This document shows positions 38,201-45,977 of a stretch of 64,000 nt of DNA, piece by piece. Made by a program: the position numbers and the translations under genes. The notes under the pieces were generated by a model that was not told where the DNA came from, searched no databases, and was given only the letters and a program-made list of their open reading frames with translations. Every line of letters begins with the position of its first letter. Positions within the stretch are counted from its first letter, which is position 1. This DNA is from Sorangium cellulosum So ce56 (GTDB taxonomy: Bacteria > Myxococcota_A > Polyangia > Polyangiales > Polyangiaceae), in contig NC_010162.1 of NCBI RefSeq assembly GCF_000067165.1, forward strand, positions 11,148,501 through 11,212,500. Reading direction: 5' to 3'.

Positions 38201-38416
38201 TTCGAGGCCGTGAATCGCCTGGGCTGGTATGAGCTCGTCAACCTCGAGGACGCCTGGGAGGCCGGGCGCCGTGACACCTCTGGCGAGCACTACCCGCGCG
38301 TGGCGCTCGCGCCGAAGCCCCCCGAGCAGGACGAGGACGACGGCGAGGACAGCGACAGCGACGACGGTGAGGACGGCGACAGCGACGACGGCGAGGAACC
38401 GGAGTCCGTGGAGTGA
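35267..38416 (+). CDS. Large acidic protein with tandem beta-propeller-like modules (unknown; T6SS island)
   Basis: 1049 residues from the ATG at 35267 (PGSPPYPFAFFGAAPSDWF). Residues 1-150 form a distinct domain. Two homologous modules follow, at about 199-446 and 483-729. Each runs: ...GGLRLER, [DK]LFG.S, VFGVAKPKRKPPVAAWIE / VYGIAKLRRKPAAAAWIE, RRLFEHDEPLSDVAYGPEGRV / RRLFEHEASISDITYGPEDRV, GRLLLVK, then a closing LGL..L..R.A..PDAFPE. Acidic Glu/Asp/Gly linkers separate them. A third beta-rich region (about 758-1020) contains WWVDLPHGKPILVHDF, and the C-terminus is an acidic tail. There is no signal peptide. Unrecognised family; a possible effector or scaffold of the island. Confidence 0.65.
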   Translation: MPGSPPYPFAFFGAAPSDWFDLEGDLFSYELCFVAPPDAAARRAVGEAWERALDARAVEHCEPFQWADRWALVRVRPAGWSKACVDDMARAVQQALTAVHGAHPIEVASLAEAIESDGDWDAWSAEQRPEPPTGPRWPVELPRFGGGKRFEAACAVDPAVEAAREAARAAPPEEERSSASTAGDDHEADEADASDDDDKPRVISGGLRLERVPGYKAPEPPDEQRKLFGRSGEVQIAPNGLVFGVAKPKRKPPVAAWIEHGELRTAQGDPLATTTGAHVAARDDGGAALIGEDSEAVWEVVFAEGSVRRLFEHDEPLSDVAYGPEGRVLVLAGSIDAYRREGSDVALEGRWDLDGYGMHSVFGGRLLLVKCFDDEDESADGVTILGYDGSTMRRLARVRISIGDIVIEGARVIVEDGSEYYALLGLEELAARFAAQPDAFPELKKRKPGDEDEDGDEDESARGEGDDEDGSASGEGDEDEESRPEVLEGALRLERRRSREVPPEPEIERAERDLFGSSSCVAVAPGDRVYGIAKLRRKPAAAAWIEGGELKRAEGDALPSPHGYIAAREDGGAVLYGFDYKLVAELSFADGKLRRLFEHEASISDITYGPEDRVILATGESLDVYRREGEGAVLEQRWDVGGYGLTPALGGRLLLVKSYEGEDSEDGLTFVGFDGSKLRRVGRVKASVGEVRIAEGRAFMDHIGDTYELLGLDTLIERLATSPDAFPEVAVYAPSEEEDDDEAPESGPKRAPEEYAIEPAPGRVGLRYLGKQRPLPEDEEDVPKDVRARFGAGARELERYRPADVYIGWKKEARRSFVFAVLKDGELIETAVKASSPSSMGLVNADRSAALVATDGDAKLWWVDLPHGKPILVHDFSKEESEDEIYTLDALASGRVIVGTSSETWIFSVSGGASRLEARGDLDLRVVESAAGGRVAVLEVSEGKPIRVWGVYDDGVRTLAELEPEPLSFEPSADGRFFFEAVNRLGWYELVNLEDAWEAGRRDTSGEHYPRVALAPKPPEQDEDDGEDSDSDDGEDGDSDDGEEPESVE

Positions 38417-38435
38417 AGGCGGCCGCTGCCCTTCG

Positions 38436-39320
38436 TCAGGCCATCACGCTGGAAAACCCCCGCGCCGTCCGGCCGCTCGACGCCATCGAGAGCAGCCGGC
38501 TCACGCGCTCCTCGGTCGTCGGGTGCGTCGAGAACCACTTCAGCACCGAGCCAGCCCCGGCGAGCGGGTTGACGATGAAGAGGCTGGCCGTCGCCGGGCG
38601 CGCCGCCTCGGGGGGCACGAGCGCCACGCCGTGCTCCAGCTTGGACAGGGCGCTGGCGAGCGCCTCCGGGTCCCCGGACAGCCTCGCGCCGAGCTCATCC
38701 GCCATGTACTCGCGCGACCGCGAGATGCCGAGTTGCACGAGGGTCGCCGCGATCGGCGCCACGATCGCGAGGGCCAGCCCGCCGAGCGGGCTCGTGCCCT
38801 CCTCGTCGTCCGACGATCCGCCGAATATCCCGGCGAAGCTCACGGCATGGGCCACCCACGTGATGCCCGAGGCGAACGCCGCCGCGATCGTCGATACCAG
38901 GATATCGCGGTTCTTGATGTGCGCGATCTCGTGCGCCAGCACGCCGCGCAGCTCACGCTCGCTCAGGATCTGCATGATGCCCTCGGTCACCGCCACGACG
39001 CCGTGCTCCGGGTTGCGCCCCGTGGCGAAGGCGTTCGGCTGCGCGTCCGGGATGACATAGACGCGGGGCTTCGGGATCCCCGCCCGACTCGAGAGCTCCT
39101 CCACCATCCGGTGCAGCCCCGGGGCCTCGAAGGGCGAGACCTCGGCGGCCCGGTGCACCGCGAGCACGATGCGGTCGGACATGAAATACGCACCCAGGTT
39201 CATCGCGAGCGCGAGCACGCCGAACAAGACGAGGTACCCGGGCCCCAGTGCCCCGCCGATGGACACCAGGATTGCCGACATGACGCCGAGCAACAGGATC
39301 GTCTTGATCTGATTCTTCAT
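38436..39320 (-). CDS. htpX: Membrane zinc metalloprotease HtpX
   Basis: 294 residues from the ATG at 39320, with AGGAGG about 10 nt upstream; a longer frame is not preferred. Two N-terminal TM segments, the M48 zinc motif HEIAH at residues 130-134, two further TM segments, and the third ligand glutamate in SREYMADELGARL are present. NAFATGRNPEHGVVAVTEGI is diagnostic. HtpX degrades misfolded inner-membrane proteins. It converges with the large acidic gene (19-bp gap), with no clear terminator. The 260 bp upstream hold no gene that could be recognised. Confidence 0.95.
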   Translation of the reverse strand: MKNQIKTILLLGVMSAILVSIGGALGPGYLVLFGVLALAMNLGAYFMSDRIVLAVHRAAEVSPFEAPGLHRMVEELSSRAGIPKPRVYVIPDAQPNAFATGRNPEHGVVAVTEGIMQILSERELRGVLAHEIAHIKNRDILVSTIAAAFASGITWVAHAVSFAGIFGGSSDDEEGTSPLGGLALAIVAPIAATLVQLGISRSREYMADELGARLSGDPEALASALSKLEHGVALVPPEAARPATASLFIVNPLAGAGSVLKWFSTHPTTEERVSRLLSMASSGRTARGFSSVMA

Positions 39321-39580
39321 GAACTTCGTATCCTCCTCGGAACGGAGCGCTGCAAGAGCCGCTCCCCCGAGATCGATGTGTCGCGCGCGTCGCATTGCAA
39401 TACCGCGCGCCCCCGATCAGCAGACGTCGTGTCCTGCGGATTCCCGCCTGTGGCTCTGCTGACCGCCACCCCTGCTGGCCCGCCCCGTTTCGCCCCGCCG
39501 CCCCATTTCGCCTCGCGGTCCATTCCACCTCTGGCACCGCGATGCGCGGGCTCAGCGTGGAATGCGCCCGCCAGCGCGCC

Positions 39581-40234
39581 TCACGCCTGCCAGATCGCGA
39601 GGAGCCACACCGCGACGCCCGCCGCGCACACCGCGAGCCCCGGCGCCGCCCGCGGCCACACCCACTGCCCCGTCACCGTGACCCCGCGCCGCACCACCCA
39701 GACGGCGCCCGCGACCCACGCCGCGAACGCCCCGACGAGGGCGACCACCCAGCCGACCCGCGGCGCCTCGTCGCGCGCGAGCGCCGCGAGGTGCTGCCGC
39801 TCGACCGCCGCGGCGGGCTCCGTCCGGGTGCCCGGCGGGCGCGGCGCGGCCGCCGAGAGGCGGGCGATGGCCGCGTTGGCCAGCTCCAGGTCCTCCGCGT
39901 GCGGCGTCGTGAGCCACCGCGTCTCCAGGGCGGCCGTGCGCACCGCGCGCCACGCGAAGAGCGCCGTGTCGGCCCGACCGAGGCCCTCCGCGGCCGTCGC
40001 GAGCGCGATCAGCCGCTCGTACGCCACGCGGACGTGCGGCGCCCCGGGGGCGTACCAGCCCGCCGCCCGCCGCGCGTGGAGCGCCGCCGCGTGCGCGTCG
40101 CCGGCGCGCAGGGCGTCCGTGCTCTCCGCGATCTCCCGCTCGCCCGCGGCCACCACCCGCAGCGACACCGCGCCGACGAGGAAGCCGGCGACCGCGAGGC
40201 CGCGCAGCACGCCGAGCACGACCGAGAGCCTCAC
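39581..40234 (-). CDS. Small membrane protein with helical periplasmic region, permease partner
   Basis: 217 residues from a GTG that overlaps the permease stop by 4 bp. One N-terminal TM segment (VVLGVLRGLAVAGFLVGAVSL) is followed by an Ala-rich helical domain (about 30-125, TPR-like: ALRAGDAHAAALHARRAAGWYAPGAPHVRVAYERL). A polar linker and two C-terminal TM segments (WVVALVGAFAAWVAGAVWVV and LAVCAAGVAVWLLAIWQA) follow. No family was recognised. The overlap implies that it works with the permease. Confidence 0.65.
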   Translation of the reverse strand: MRLSVVLGVLRGLAVAGFLVGAVSLRVVAAGEREIAESTDALRAGDAHAAALHARRAAGWYAPGAPHVRVAYERLIALATAAEGLGRADTALFAWRAVRTAALETRWLTTPHAEDLELANAAIARLSAAAPRPPGTRTEPAAAVERQHLAALARDEAPRVGWVVALVGAFAAWVAGAVWVVRRGVTVTGQWVWPRAAPGLAVCAAGVAVWLLAIWQA

Positions 40235-41163
40235 AGAAAGTCGCGTCTCTTGAAGACGAACGCCGCCACGAGCAGGAGGATGAGCGCCCACCCGGCGCAC
40301 GTGATCGCCGCCCAGCCCAGGTACACGAGGAGGTTCGCGTCGGCGACCTCGCCCGCGAGCAACGGGCGCGGCGGCACGTAGATCTGAAGGTTCGGGATCA
40401 CCTTGGAGAAGGCGCGCGCCGCGGCGCTGATCTGGGGGCCGAAGTACTTCACCGGCAGCCGGGCGAGCGAGTCGGCGTTGCGCCCGATGAGGAAGACGCC
40501 CAGCGTGAGCAGCGAGGACAGGAACGGCGTCGAGAACGACGAGAACAGCGTCGCCACCGCGGCGACGATGCCGACCTCGAGGAACGCGAGCGCGCTGCCC
40601 GCGAGCACGACGCGCCGCTCCGTCGGCGCGCCGTCCGAGAAGAGCGCGCCGAGCACGAGGAAGACCGCCGCCCAGGGGATGAACCCGTACGTGCGCGCCA
40701 GCGGCGAGCGCCACGCCGCGAGCCCGAGCGCCGCGAGCGAGGCGGCCCCGGCGCCCGCCACGAGGGCCAGCGAGCGGCCGGCCAGCACGGCGCTGATCTG
40801 CAGCACGAGCCCGGCGTCGGCCAGGATGAACACCCCGAGCGTGAGCAGCGTGCCGAGGTACTTGCCGACGAGGTACTCGCCGCGGCGCACCGGGCGGGCC
40901 AGGATCGGGAAGATCGTCTTCTGCTCGAGCTCGCGGTACAGCGACGTCGCGCCGATGATGACCGCGACCGCGATGCTGAAGAGCGAGATCGACGCGACGC
41001 CGAGGTCGCTCACGACGCGCGCCCCGTTGCGGAGCGTGTAAGCGCCGACGATGATCGAGTAGAACGCGACCGCGAACGCGACGCCCGCGAGGCCGATGAG
41101 GATGCGCGCCCGAAGCGATTCCCGGTAGGTGTTGAGGGCGATCGCAGAGATGCGGCCGAACAT
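40231..41163 (-). CDS. ABC-2-type transporter permease
   Basis: 310 residues from the ATG at 41163, with six hydrophobic segments. The N-terminus ISAIALNTYRESLRARILIGL and the region ELEQKTIFPILARPVRRGEYLVGKYLG are hallmarks of ABC-2 permeases (the NosY/YhaP class). They are followed by the paired TM segments and a last helix, LLVAAFVFKRRDFL. No ATPase gene lies on either side, so its nucleotide-binding partner must be encoded elsewhere. It is translationally coupled to the 217-residue protein. Confidence 0.85.
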   Translation of the reverse strand: MFGRISAIALNTYRESLRARILIGLAGVAFAVAFYSIIVGAYTLRNGARVVSDLGVASISLFSIAVAVIIGATSLYRELEQKTIFPILARPVRRGEYLVGKYLGTLLTLGVFILADAGLVLQISAVLAGRSLALVAGAGAASLAALGLAAWRSPLARTYGFIPWAAVFLVLGALFSDGAPTERRVVLAGSALAFLEVGIVAAVATLFSSFSTPFLSSLLTLGVFLIGRNADSLARLPVKYFGPQISAAARAFSKVIPNLQIYVPPRPLLAGEVADANLLVYLGWAAITCAGWALILLLVAAFVFKRRDFL

Positions 41164-41210
41164 CGGGGCGACGTTAGCAAGGGACGGGGGCAGCTTGAAA
41201 GGGCCGCCGG

Positions 41211-43442
41211 TCAGGGGCCGGCGCCGTCCCCGGGGTCGACGACCCGCACGTCCAGGAACCAGAGGCCGTGCGCGAGCGCGTGGCCGTCGATCTGGAGGTA
41301 ATACACGCCAGGATCGAGCACGAGATCGAGGAAGCTCCGCTGGGGATCCGTACCGATCGTGCAGGAAAGCGGCATTTCGACGCCGGGACAGCCCGGGCCG
41401 CGGCGGACCGAGAGCAGCGTGTCGTAGCTCGAGCCGGCCATGTCGAGCACGACCCGCCTGCGCGCGGTGAGCGTGAGCCGGAGGAGCTGGTCCCGGGCGC
41501 CCCCCTCCGCCGTGCCGGCGCGGTCGCAGCCGGCGTTGAAGTCCGCGGCGGCGTTGGCCGTGTTGCCCTGGAAGAAGCCGCCGCTCTCCGGGATCTCCAG
41601 CGCCCCCTCGCACGCGTCGGAGAAGGGCACCAGCGTGGGCGGCACCGCCGGCCGGACGAACGCCGTCACGCTCACGGGCTGGCCGAGCTGCGCCTCGGCC
41701 ACGACCCGGTACGACCCCGGCGCGACGTTGCGCCGCGCGCTCCGGAGCGGCGTGACGTTCCCCTCGCCGCACGCGAGCCGATCGCCCTCGCCGCCGCACG
41801 CCGGCGCGGACAGGGCGATCGCGCCGGAGTCGCCGGCCGACAGCTTCTCGACGAGCAGCACGTCGGACGCGACCGGCAGCTCGAGCGCGTACACGGCGTC
41901 GACGGCCGCCGGGCCGCAGCCGAGATCCACGTCGTCCTGGTGGCCGAGCAGCGACACCGAGACCGTCCGGTTCGGCGCGAGCTCGGCCGCCCCTTCGCAC
42001 GCCTCGTCCGGCGGCGGCTCGGTCGGCGGCGAGAGCTCCAGCGTGACGAGCACCGAGGTCGGCGCCGTCGCGGAGACCGCCACGGCGTACACCCCCGCGG
42101 GCAGCGCGCGCCGGAAGAGGTGCGGCGCCGGCGCCGTCTGGCAGGCGAGCTCGTCCTCCGGCAGCGCGCACGCGGCGCTCCGCAGCGAGAGCGAGGGATC
42201 GCCGTCGCCGTCGGTCGAGATCGCGTAGAGGTCGACGTCCTGGGGCTCGGCGAGCTCGAACGTGTACACGAGCTCCCCGAGCCCGGTCTCGCACGCGGTC
42301 CCGAGATCCAGGGCGGCGTCGAGGATCGTCGCCAGCGCCGGCGCGCCCGGCGAGAGGGGCGCCGCCGTGCCGCACGTCTCGTTCTCCGGCGCCGGCGCCG
42401 GCGGCAGGAACGCCACGTCGACGATGACCGGCGCGCCCGCCTTCGTCGTCACGTAGAGCGGCAGCGCCGTCGCCCGCTCCGGATCACCGAGACCGCGGGC
42501 CCGGAGCTTCGCGAGCTTGCCGCCGTCCGCCGTCTCGTGAGGCCCCCCGCACGCGAGCTCGGTCGCGGCGTCGCCGCACTGGCCGGCGAGCGTCACGGCG
42601 ACGTCGGTGGCCTCCGTCTCCGCATCGGGGGCCTCCGTCCGCGCGGTCACCTCCACGTCGACCGGCGGCCCCGGCGGCAAGATCACCGCGGCCACGACGT
42701 CGTGCGTGCTCGCGGGGCGGGGCAGGCCGCACGAGCTCGCGTAGTGGAAGCCCGCGCCCGCCGTCGTCATCGCGTACGAGCCCGGCGCGGAGATCTCCAG
42801 CGCGTCCAGGCACGTGTCGTGCTCCGGGGACACGCAGTCGCCCTCGTCGGTGCGCCCGTCGCAGTCGTCGTCCCGATCGTTGCCGCAGACCTCGGGCTGC
42901 GCCGACGACACCGTAGGATCGGCGTCGTCGCAGTCGCCCCCGCCGCAGTGCTCGTCGGGATCGCCGTCGAGATCGGCGTCGCGCGGCGCGCTCGAGCACG
43001 TCCTGGTCGCCTCGTCGCAGGCGTCGATCGTGCAGGTGCTCTGATCGTCGCACGCGACCGGCGCGCCGGTCACGCAGCCGAGCCGCGGGTTGCAGCGCTC
43101 GACGCCGTCGCAGTAGACGTCGTTCTGGCAGGCGCTGTCGTCCGGCGTGAAACGGCACCGCCCGAGGGCGGTGTCGCACGCATCGAAGGTGCAGGGAAAT
43201 CCGTCCTCGCACTGATCGTCGTCGACGCACGGGCCGCCCAGCGTCGGGTCCGCTGGAGCCTGCTCGCCGCCGGCGCCGCCCTCGCCGCCCTCGCCGCCCG
43301 CCCCGCCGGCCGACGGGAAGGGGCTCGGGGCGCTCGAGGCGCAGGCGGCGCCGGAGAGCGCCGCCGCGGCGGCCGCTCCGCAGAGGAGAGCGAGACGCGT
43401 CAAGGAGGAAGGCGTCAAGAAGGAGGAAGTGTGAGTCCGCAT
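41211..43442 (-). CDS. MopE-like Cys-rich lipoprotein with putative metal-binding motif
   Basis: 743 residues from the ATG at 43442. The lipoprotein signal peptide ends ...AALSGAAC (lipobox). A Gly/Glu-rich spacer (GGAGGEGGEGGAGG) comes next. Disulfide-rich repeats follow (DDDQCEDGFPCTFDACDTALGRC; NDVYCDGVERCNPRLGC; QSTCTIDACDEATRTC). The MopE-type motif is DCDDADP...CGNDRDDDCDGRTDEGD. The remaining 500 residues hold repeated beta-sandwich-like domains, each beginning near 'C.G/A..L' (about every 100-130 residues). It is probably anchored at the cell surface. The MopE motif binds copper or calcium in characterised relatives. Confidence 0.8.
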   Translation of the reverse strand: MRTHTSSFLTPSSLTRLALLCGAAAAAALSGAACASSAPSPFPSAGGAGGEGGEGGAGGEQAPADPTLGGPCVDDDQCEDGFPCTFDACDTALGRCRFTPDDSACQNDVYCDGVERCNPRLGCVTGAPVACDDQSTCTIDACDEATRTCSSAPRDADLDGDPDEHCGGGDCDDADPTVSSAQPEVCGNDRDDDCDGRTDEGDCVSPEHDTCLDALEISAPGSYAMTTAGAGFHYASSCGLPRPASTHDVVAAVILPPGPPVDVEVTARTEAPDAETEATDVAVTLAGQCGDAATELACGGPHETADGGKLAKLRARGLGDPERATALPLYVTTKAGAPVIVDVAFLPPAPAPENETCGTAAPLSPGAPALATILDAALDLGTACETGLGELVYTFELAEPQDVDLYAISTDGDGDPSLSLRSAACALPEDELACQTAPAPHLFRRALPAGVYAVAVSATAPTSVLVTLELSPPTEPPPDEACEGAAELAPNRTVSVSLLGHQDDVDLGCGPAAVDAVYALELPVASDVLLVEKLSAGDSGAIALSAPACGGEGDRLACGEGNVTPLRSARRNVAPGSYRVVAEAQLGQPVSVTAFVRPAVPPTLVPFSDACEGALEIPESGGFFQGNTANAAADFNAGCDRAGTAEGGARDQLLRLTLTARRRVVLDMAGSSYDTLLSVRRGPGCPGVEMPLSCTIGTDPQRSFLDLVLDPGVYYLQIDGHALAHGLWFLDVRVVDPGDGAGP

Positions 43443-43540
43443 CGAACGAGGTGAGCGGCAATGAGCGTAGCAGGGCACCGCCACGTCTGGCATCATGGCG
43501 CGCGATTCCGCCGAGCGTCGCGGATAGAGGGAAAAACAGG

Positions 43541-44968
43541 GTGACCAGCGACAGATTGACCCGACCCGAGCTGACGTGGCTGCTGGCGCAGGAGGCGCGG
43601 AGCGCCGCCCAGAAGCTCCGCCAGGGCGTGGGGATGATCGCGACCGAGAGCGCGCCGCCGCCGACGCCGTCGCCCGACGACGGCTCGGGCGGCGTCGAGA
43701 GCACGCTCAACCGGCTCGACGAGGCGGTGAGCATGCTCGCGTCGCTCCACGGCCGCCCCCTGCCGCGCGGGCGGCGCGGCCGCGTCGACCTGACCGCCCT
43801 CCTCTGGGAGGTCGCGCCCGAGGCGCGGGTGCAGATCGAGATGGGCGAAGGGACCACCGTGTTCGGCGACGAGACCGAGCTCCGGCGGATGCTCCAGGTG
43901 CTCATCGCGCAGGGCGGCGACCCCACGAGCCTGACCGGGGCGCCCGACGTGAGCATCCACCGCGTCGGCGACGAGGTCAGCGTCCGGGTCAACCTCGGCC
44001 CGGAGACGCCCGTGAACTTCGAGACCGAGCGGGTGTGGCTGTCGCGCATGGCGCTGCGCTACGGAGGCCGGCTCGAGCTCGACGGCCAGATGCAGACGCT
44101 GACGCTGCCCGCCGAGGTCGATCTCCAGCGCCTCGAGGTCGAGAGCCTCAGGAAGGAGCTCGCCGCGGCGCAGGCCCAGGGCGAGGCGTACGCGCGCGAG
44201 CTCGCCGCGGTCTTCTCGCGGGTCGAGGGCGAGCGCGAGCGCGGGTCGCTGTCCGGCGTCATCTCGCGGCTCGGCGGCAGCGAGCCGGTGTCGCACCTGC
44301 CGCCGAGCGGCGACAGCCTCGCGGTGCTCGTCGCCGCGGTGCGCGTGCTCGGCACGCAGCTGCGCGGCATCCTGTCGGCGATCGGCCGCGACATCGCGCC
44401 GCTCCGGACCCACGGCGGCGACGCGGGCGAGACGGCCTCGTCGGTGGGGCGCCACGTGACCGCGGCGTCAGAGATCGTCAGCGATCTCGCCAGGTTGGGG
44501 GCATGTCCGCTCCACGAGTTCCCGCGCCACTGCGACGTCGCCGACGTGCTGCGCGACGTCGTGAAGGACGATCTCGCGCGCGCGGCCCGCCACGACGTGC
44601 GCGTGGTGGTCGAGGCGCCGGAGGCCACGCAGGAGGTGGTGCCGCAGGGCGCGCTGACGGTGCTGCTGCACGCGCTGCTCGATCACGCCATCAGCGCGTC
44701 GCCGCCGGGCAGCGAGGTGCTCGTCTCCCTCTCCGAGGGCCCGAGCGGGGTCGAGATCACCTTCGACGACGCCGGTCCGCCGCTCCCGGCCGCGGCGCGG
44801 AGCGTCGTGCTGAGCCGCGACTTCGAGGCGGTCGCGCAGGGCCGCCCGCCGGCGCTGCCGCTCATCGCGGCGCACGCGATCGCCGCCCACACGAACTACG
44901 GTATTGCCATCGAGGACGGGCCGCGCGGCGAGACGCGGGTGCGGCTCACGATCCCGCGATCGGGCTGA
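43541..44968 (+). CDS. Histidine-kinase-like protein without obvious phospho-acceptor (two GHKL-like lobes)
   Basis: 475 residues from a GTG with GAGGGA 9 nt upstream. The N-terminal part (about 75-200) has a degenerate GHKL-like pattern: RVDLTALLWEVAP, FGDETELRRMLQVLIAQGG. A coiled coil (about 205-235) and a helical region follow. A second GHKL-like domain (about 345-475) has CDVADVLRDVV, GALTVLLHALLDHAISASPPG (N-box-like, with His for the metal-binding Asn), FDDAGPPLP (G1-like) and a last beta strand. No H-box (HE.RTP) is visible. It is likely a degenerate sensor or a partner of another kinase. Confidence 0.55.
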   Translation: MTSDRLTRPELTWLLAQEARSAAQKLRQGVGMIATESAPPPTPSPDDGSGGVESTLNRLDEAVSMLASLHGRPLPRGRRGRVDLTALLWEVAPEARVQIEMGEGTTVFGDETELRRMLQVLIAQGGDPTSLTGAPDVSIHRVGDEVSVRVNLGPETPVNFETERVWLSRMALRYGGRLELDGQMQTLTLPAEVDLQRLEVESLRKELAAAQAQGEAYARELAAVFSRVEGERERGSLSGVISRLGGSEPVSHLPPSGDSLAVLVAAVRVLGTQLRGILSAIGRDIAPLRTHGGDAGETASSVGRHVTAASEIVSDLARLGACPLHEFPRHCDVADVLRDVVKDDLARAARHDVRVVVEAPEATQEVVPQGALTVLLHALLDHAISASPPGSEVLVSLSEGPSGVEITFDDAGPPLPAAARSVVLSRDFEAVAQGRPPALPLIAAHAIAAHTNYGIAIEDGPRGETRVRLTIPRSG

Positions 44969-45001
44969 CGCCTCGCCTTCCACATCCAATCGAGCGATCT
45001 G

Positions 45002-45442
45002 CTATCGCAGGAACGAGCTCGGCGGGAAATCGACGTCGAGGTTGAGCGTGGCGCCGCGCACGATGTGGATGTCCTCCACCTGCAGCGTCGTGGTGACGGG
45101 GCGGTCGTTGCCGCGCTCCACCAGCGTCGCCGTGGCCGTGTACTCATCGGGCGGGAGATCCACGGTGATGCTGAAGTCGTCGCAGCGCGCGTAGTCTCTC
45201 GCCACCTCGCGGCTGCCCCGGTAAACGATCAGCTCGAAATCCGCTCCTCCGCGGCTGTGCTGGGAGCACGCCCGCGAATCGATCCGGCTCGCCACGGTCC
45301 ACTCCATCGTCAGGCTCCCGACGGCCTGCACGGGCCGCGGCCGGCGCTGGGAGCTGGGCTCCACGTCGACGATGCACCCCAGGGCCAGGAAGCTCGATAA
45401 CGCGAGGCCGCAGAGGGGAAAGACGCTCTTGTCCTGATTCAT
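45002..45442 (-). CDS. Lipoprotein of unknown function
   Basis: 146 residues. Signal peptide with lipobox LALGC (Cys23). The mature part is a roughly 110-residue beta-rich domain (SLTMEWTVASRIDSRAC, FELIVYRGSREVARDYARCDDF, YTATATLVERGNDRPVTTTLQVEDIHI) resembling an immunoglobulin- or transthyretin-like fold. Two cysteines could pair. It lies 33 bp downstream of another lipoprotein gene on the same strand, so the two are probably one operon. Confidence 0.7.
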   Translation of the reverse strand: MNQDKSVFPLCGLALSSFLALGCIVDVEPSSQRRPRPVQAVGSLTMEWTVASRIDSRACSQHSRGGADFELIVYRGSREVARDYARCDDFSITVDLPPDEYTATATLVERGNDRPVTTTLQVEDIHIVRGATLNLDVDFPPSSFLR

Positions 45443-45475
45443 CCTCGTACCCGTCCTTTCGCTGCTGCCCCGCTG

Positions 45476-45892
45476 TCAACGCGGTGTGTAGTAACGGCGC
45501 CCCCGCTCGCGCGGATAGCTCAGCTCGCGCTCCGGCACGTACCGCGGCGACGTCCGGTACGTCTGCCTGTAGTGCTGGAGCTCCGTGGGCTCCTCCTCGA
45601 AGATGACCCAGCCCCGGTTCGTCGGGTAATACCAGCGGCCGTCGACCAGGTACGCATACGTCCCGCGGAAGAAGACGCGCGGATACGCGGCGATCTCCAC
45701 CGGGACGATCTCGGCGCGCACCGCCGGAACGCCGGACACGACGAACCCCCCCTCGGTCCCGACCGTGCCCATACACCCCATCAGCAGCGAGGCGCCGGCC
45801 GCGAGCGCAGCCGCGGCGAGCGAGGCCCTCGTCACACCGAGAGATCTGGACCGCCCTCGCACGGGCGGAGTCACGCTGTTGCTCTGCTTCAC
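45476..45892 (-). CDS. Short lipoprotein with Tyr/Arg-rich tail
   Basis: 138 residues from a GTG at 45892 with GAGGAG 7 nt upstream. The signal sequence ends LLMGC. The mature protein has YPRVFFRGTYAYLVDGRWYYPTNRGWVIFEEEP, a pattern common in small envelope proteins, and a basic Tyr/Arg-rich tail (YVPERELSYPRERGRRYYTPR). Function unknown; outer-membrane or periplasmic location is likely. An ATG at 45922 would add ten residues and is less well supported. Confidence 0.7.
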   Translation of the reverse strand: MKQSNSVTPPVRGRSRSLGVTRASLAAAALAAGASLLMGCMGTVGTEGGFVVSGVPAVRAEIVPVEIAAYPRVFFRGTYAYLVDGRWYYPTNRGWVIFEEEPTELQHYRQTYRTSPRYVPERELSYPRERGRRYYTPR

Positions 45893-45977
45893 GTCATTGC
45901 TCCTCGGAGCGCAACTCAGCAACGCGAGTGCCAGCGCGGCGCGACTCGAGATCTCCGGATCTCCGCCGGCGCGGCGC

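Noticed and set aside
25385..38416. A complete type VI secretion system
   Set aside because: Only VgrG and accessory genes are present; no TssB/C sheath, TssJLM membrane complex, TssK or ClpV gene is seen, so it is an orphan island.
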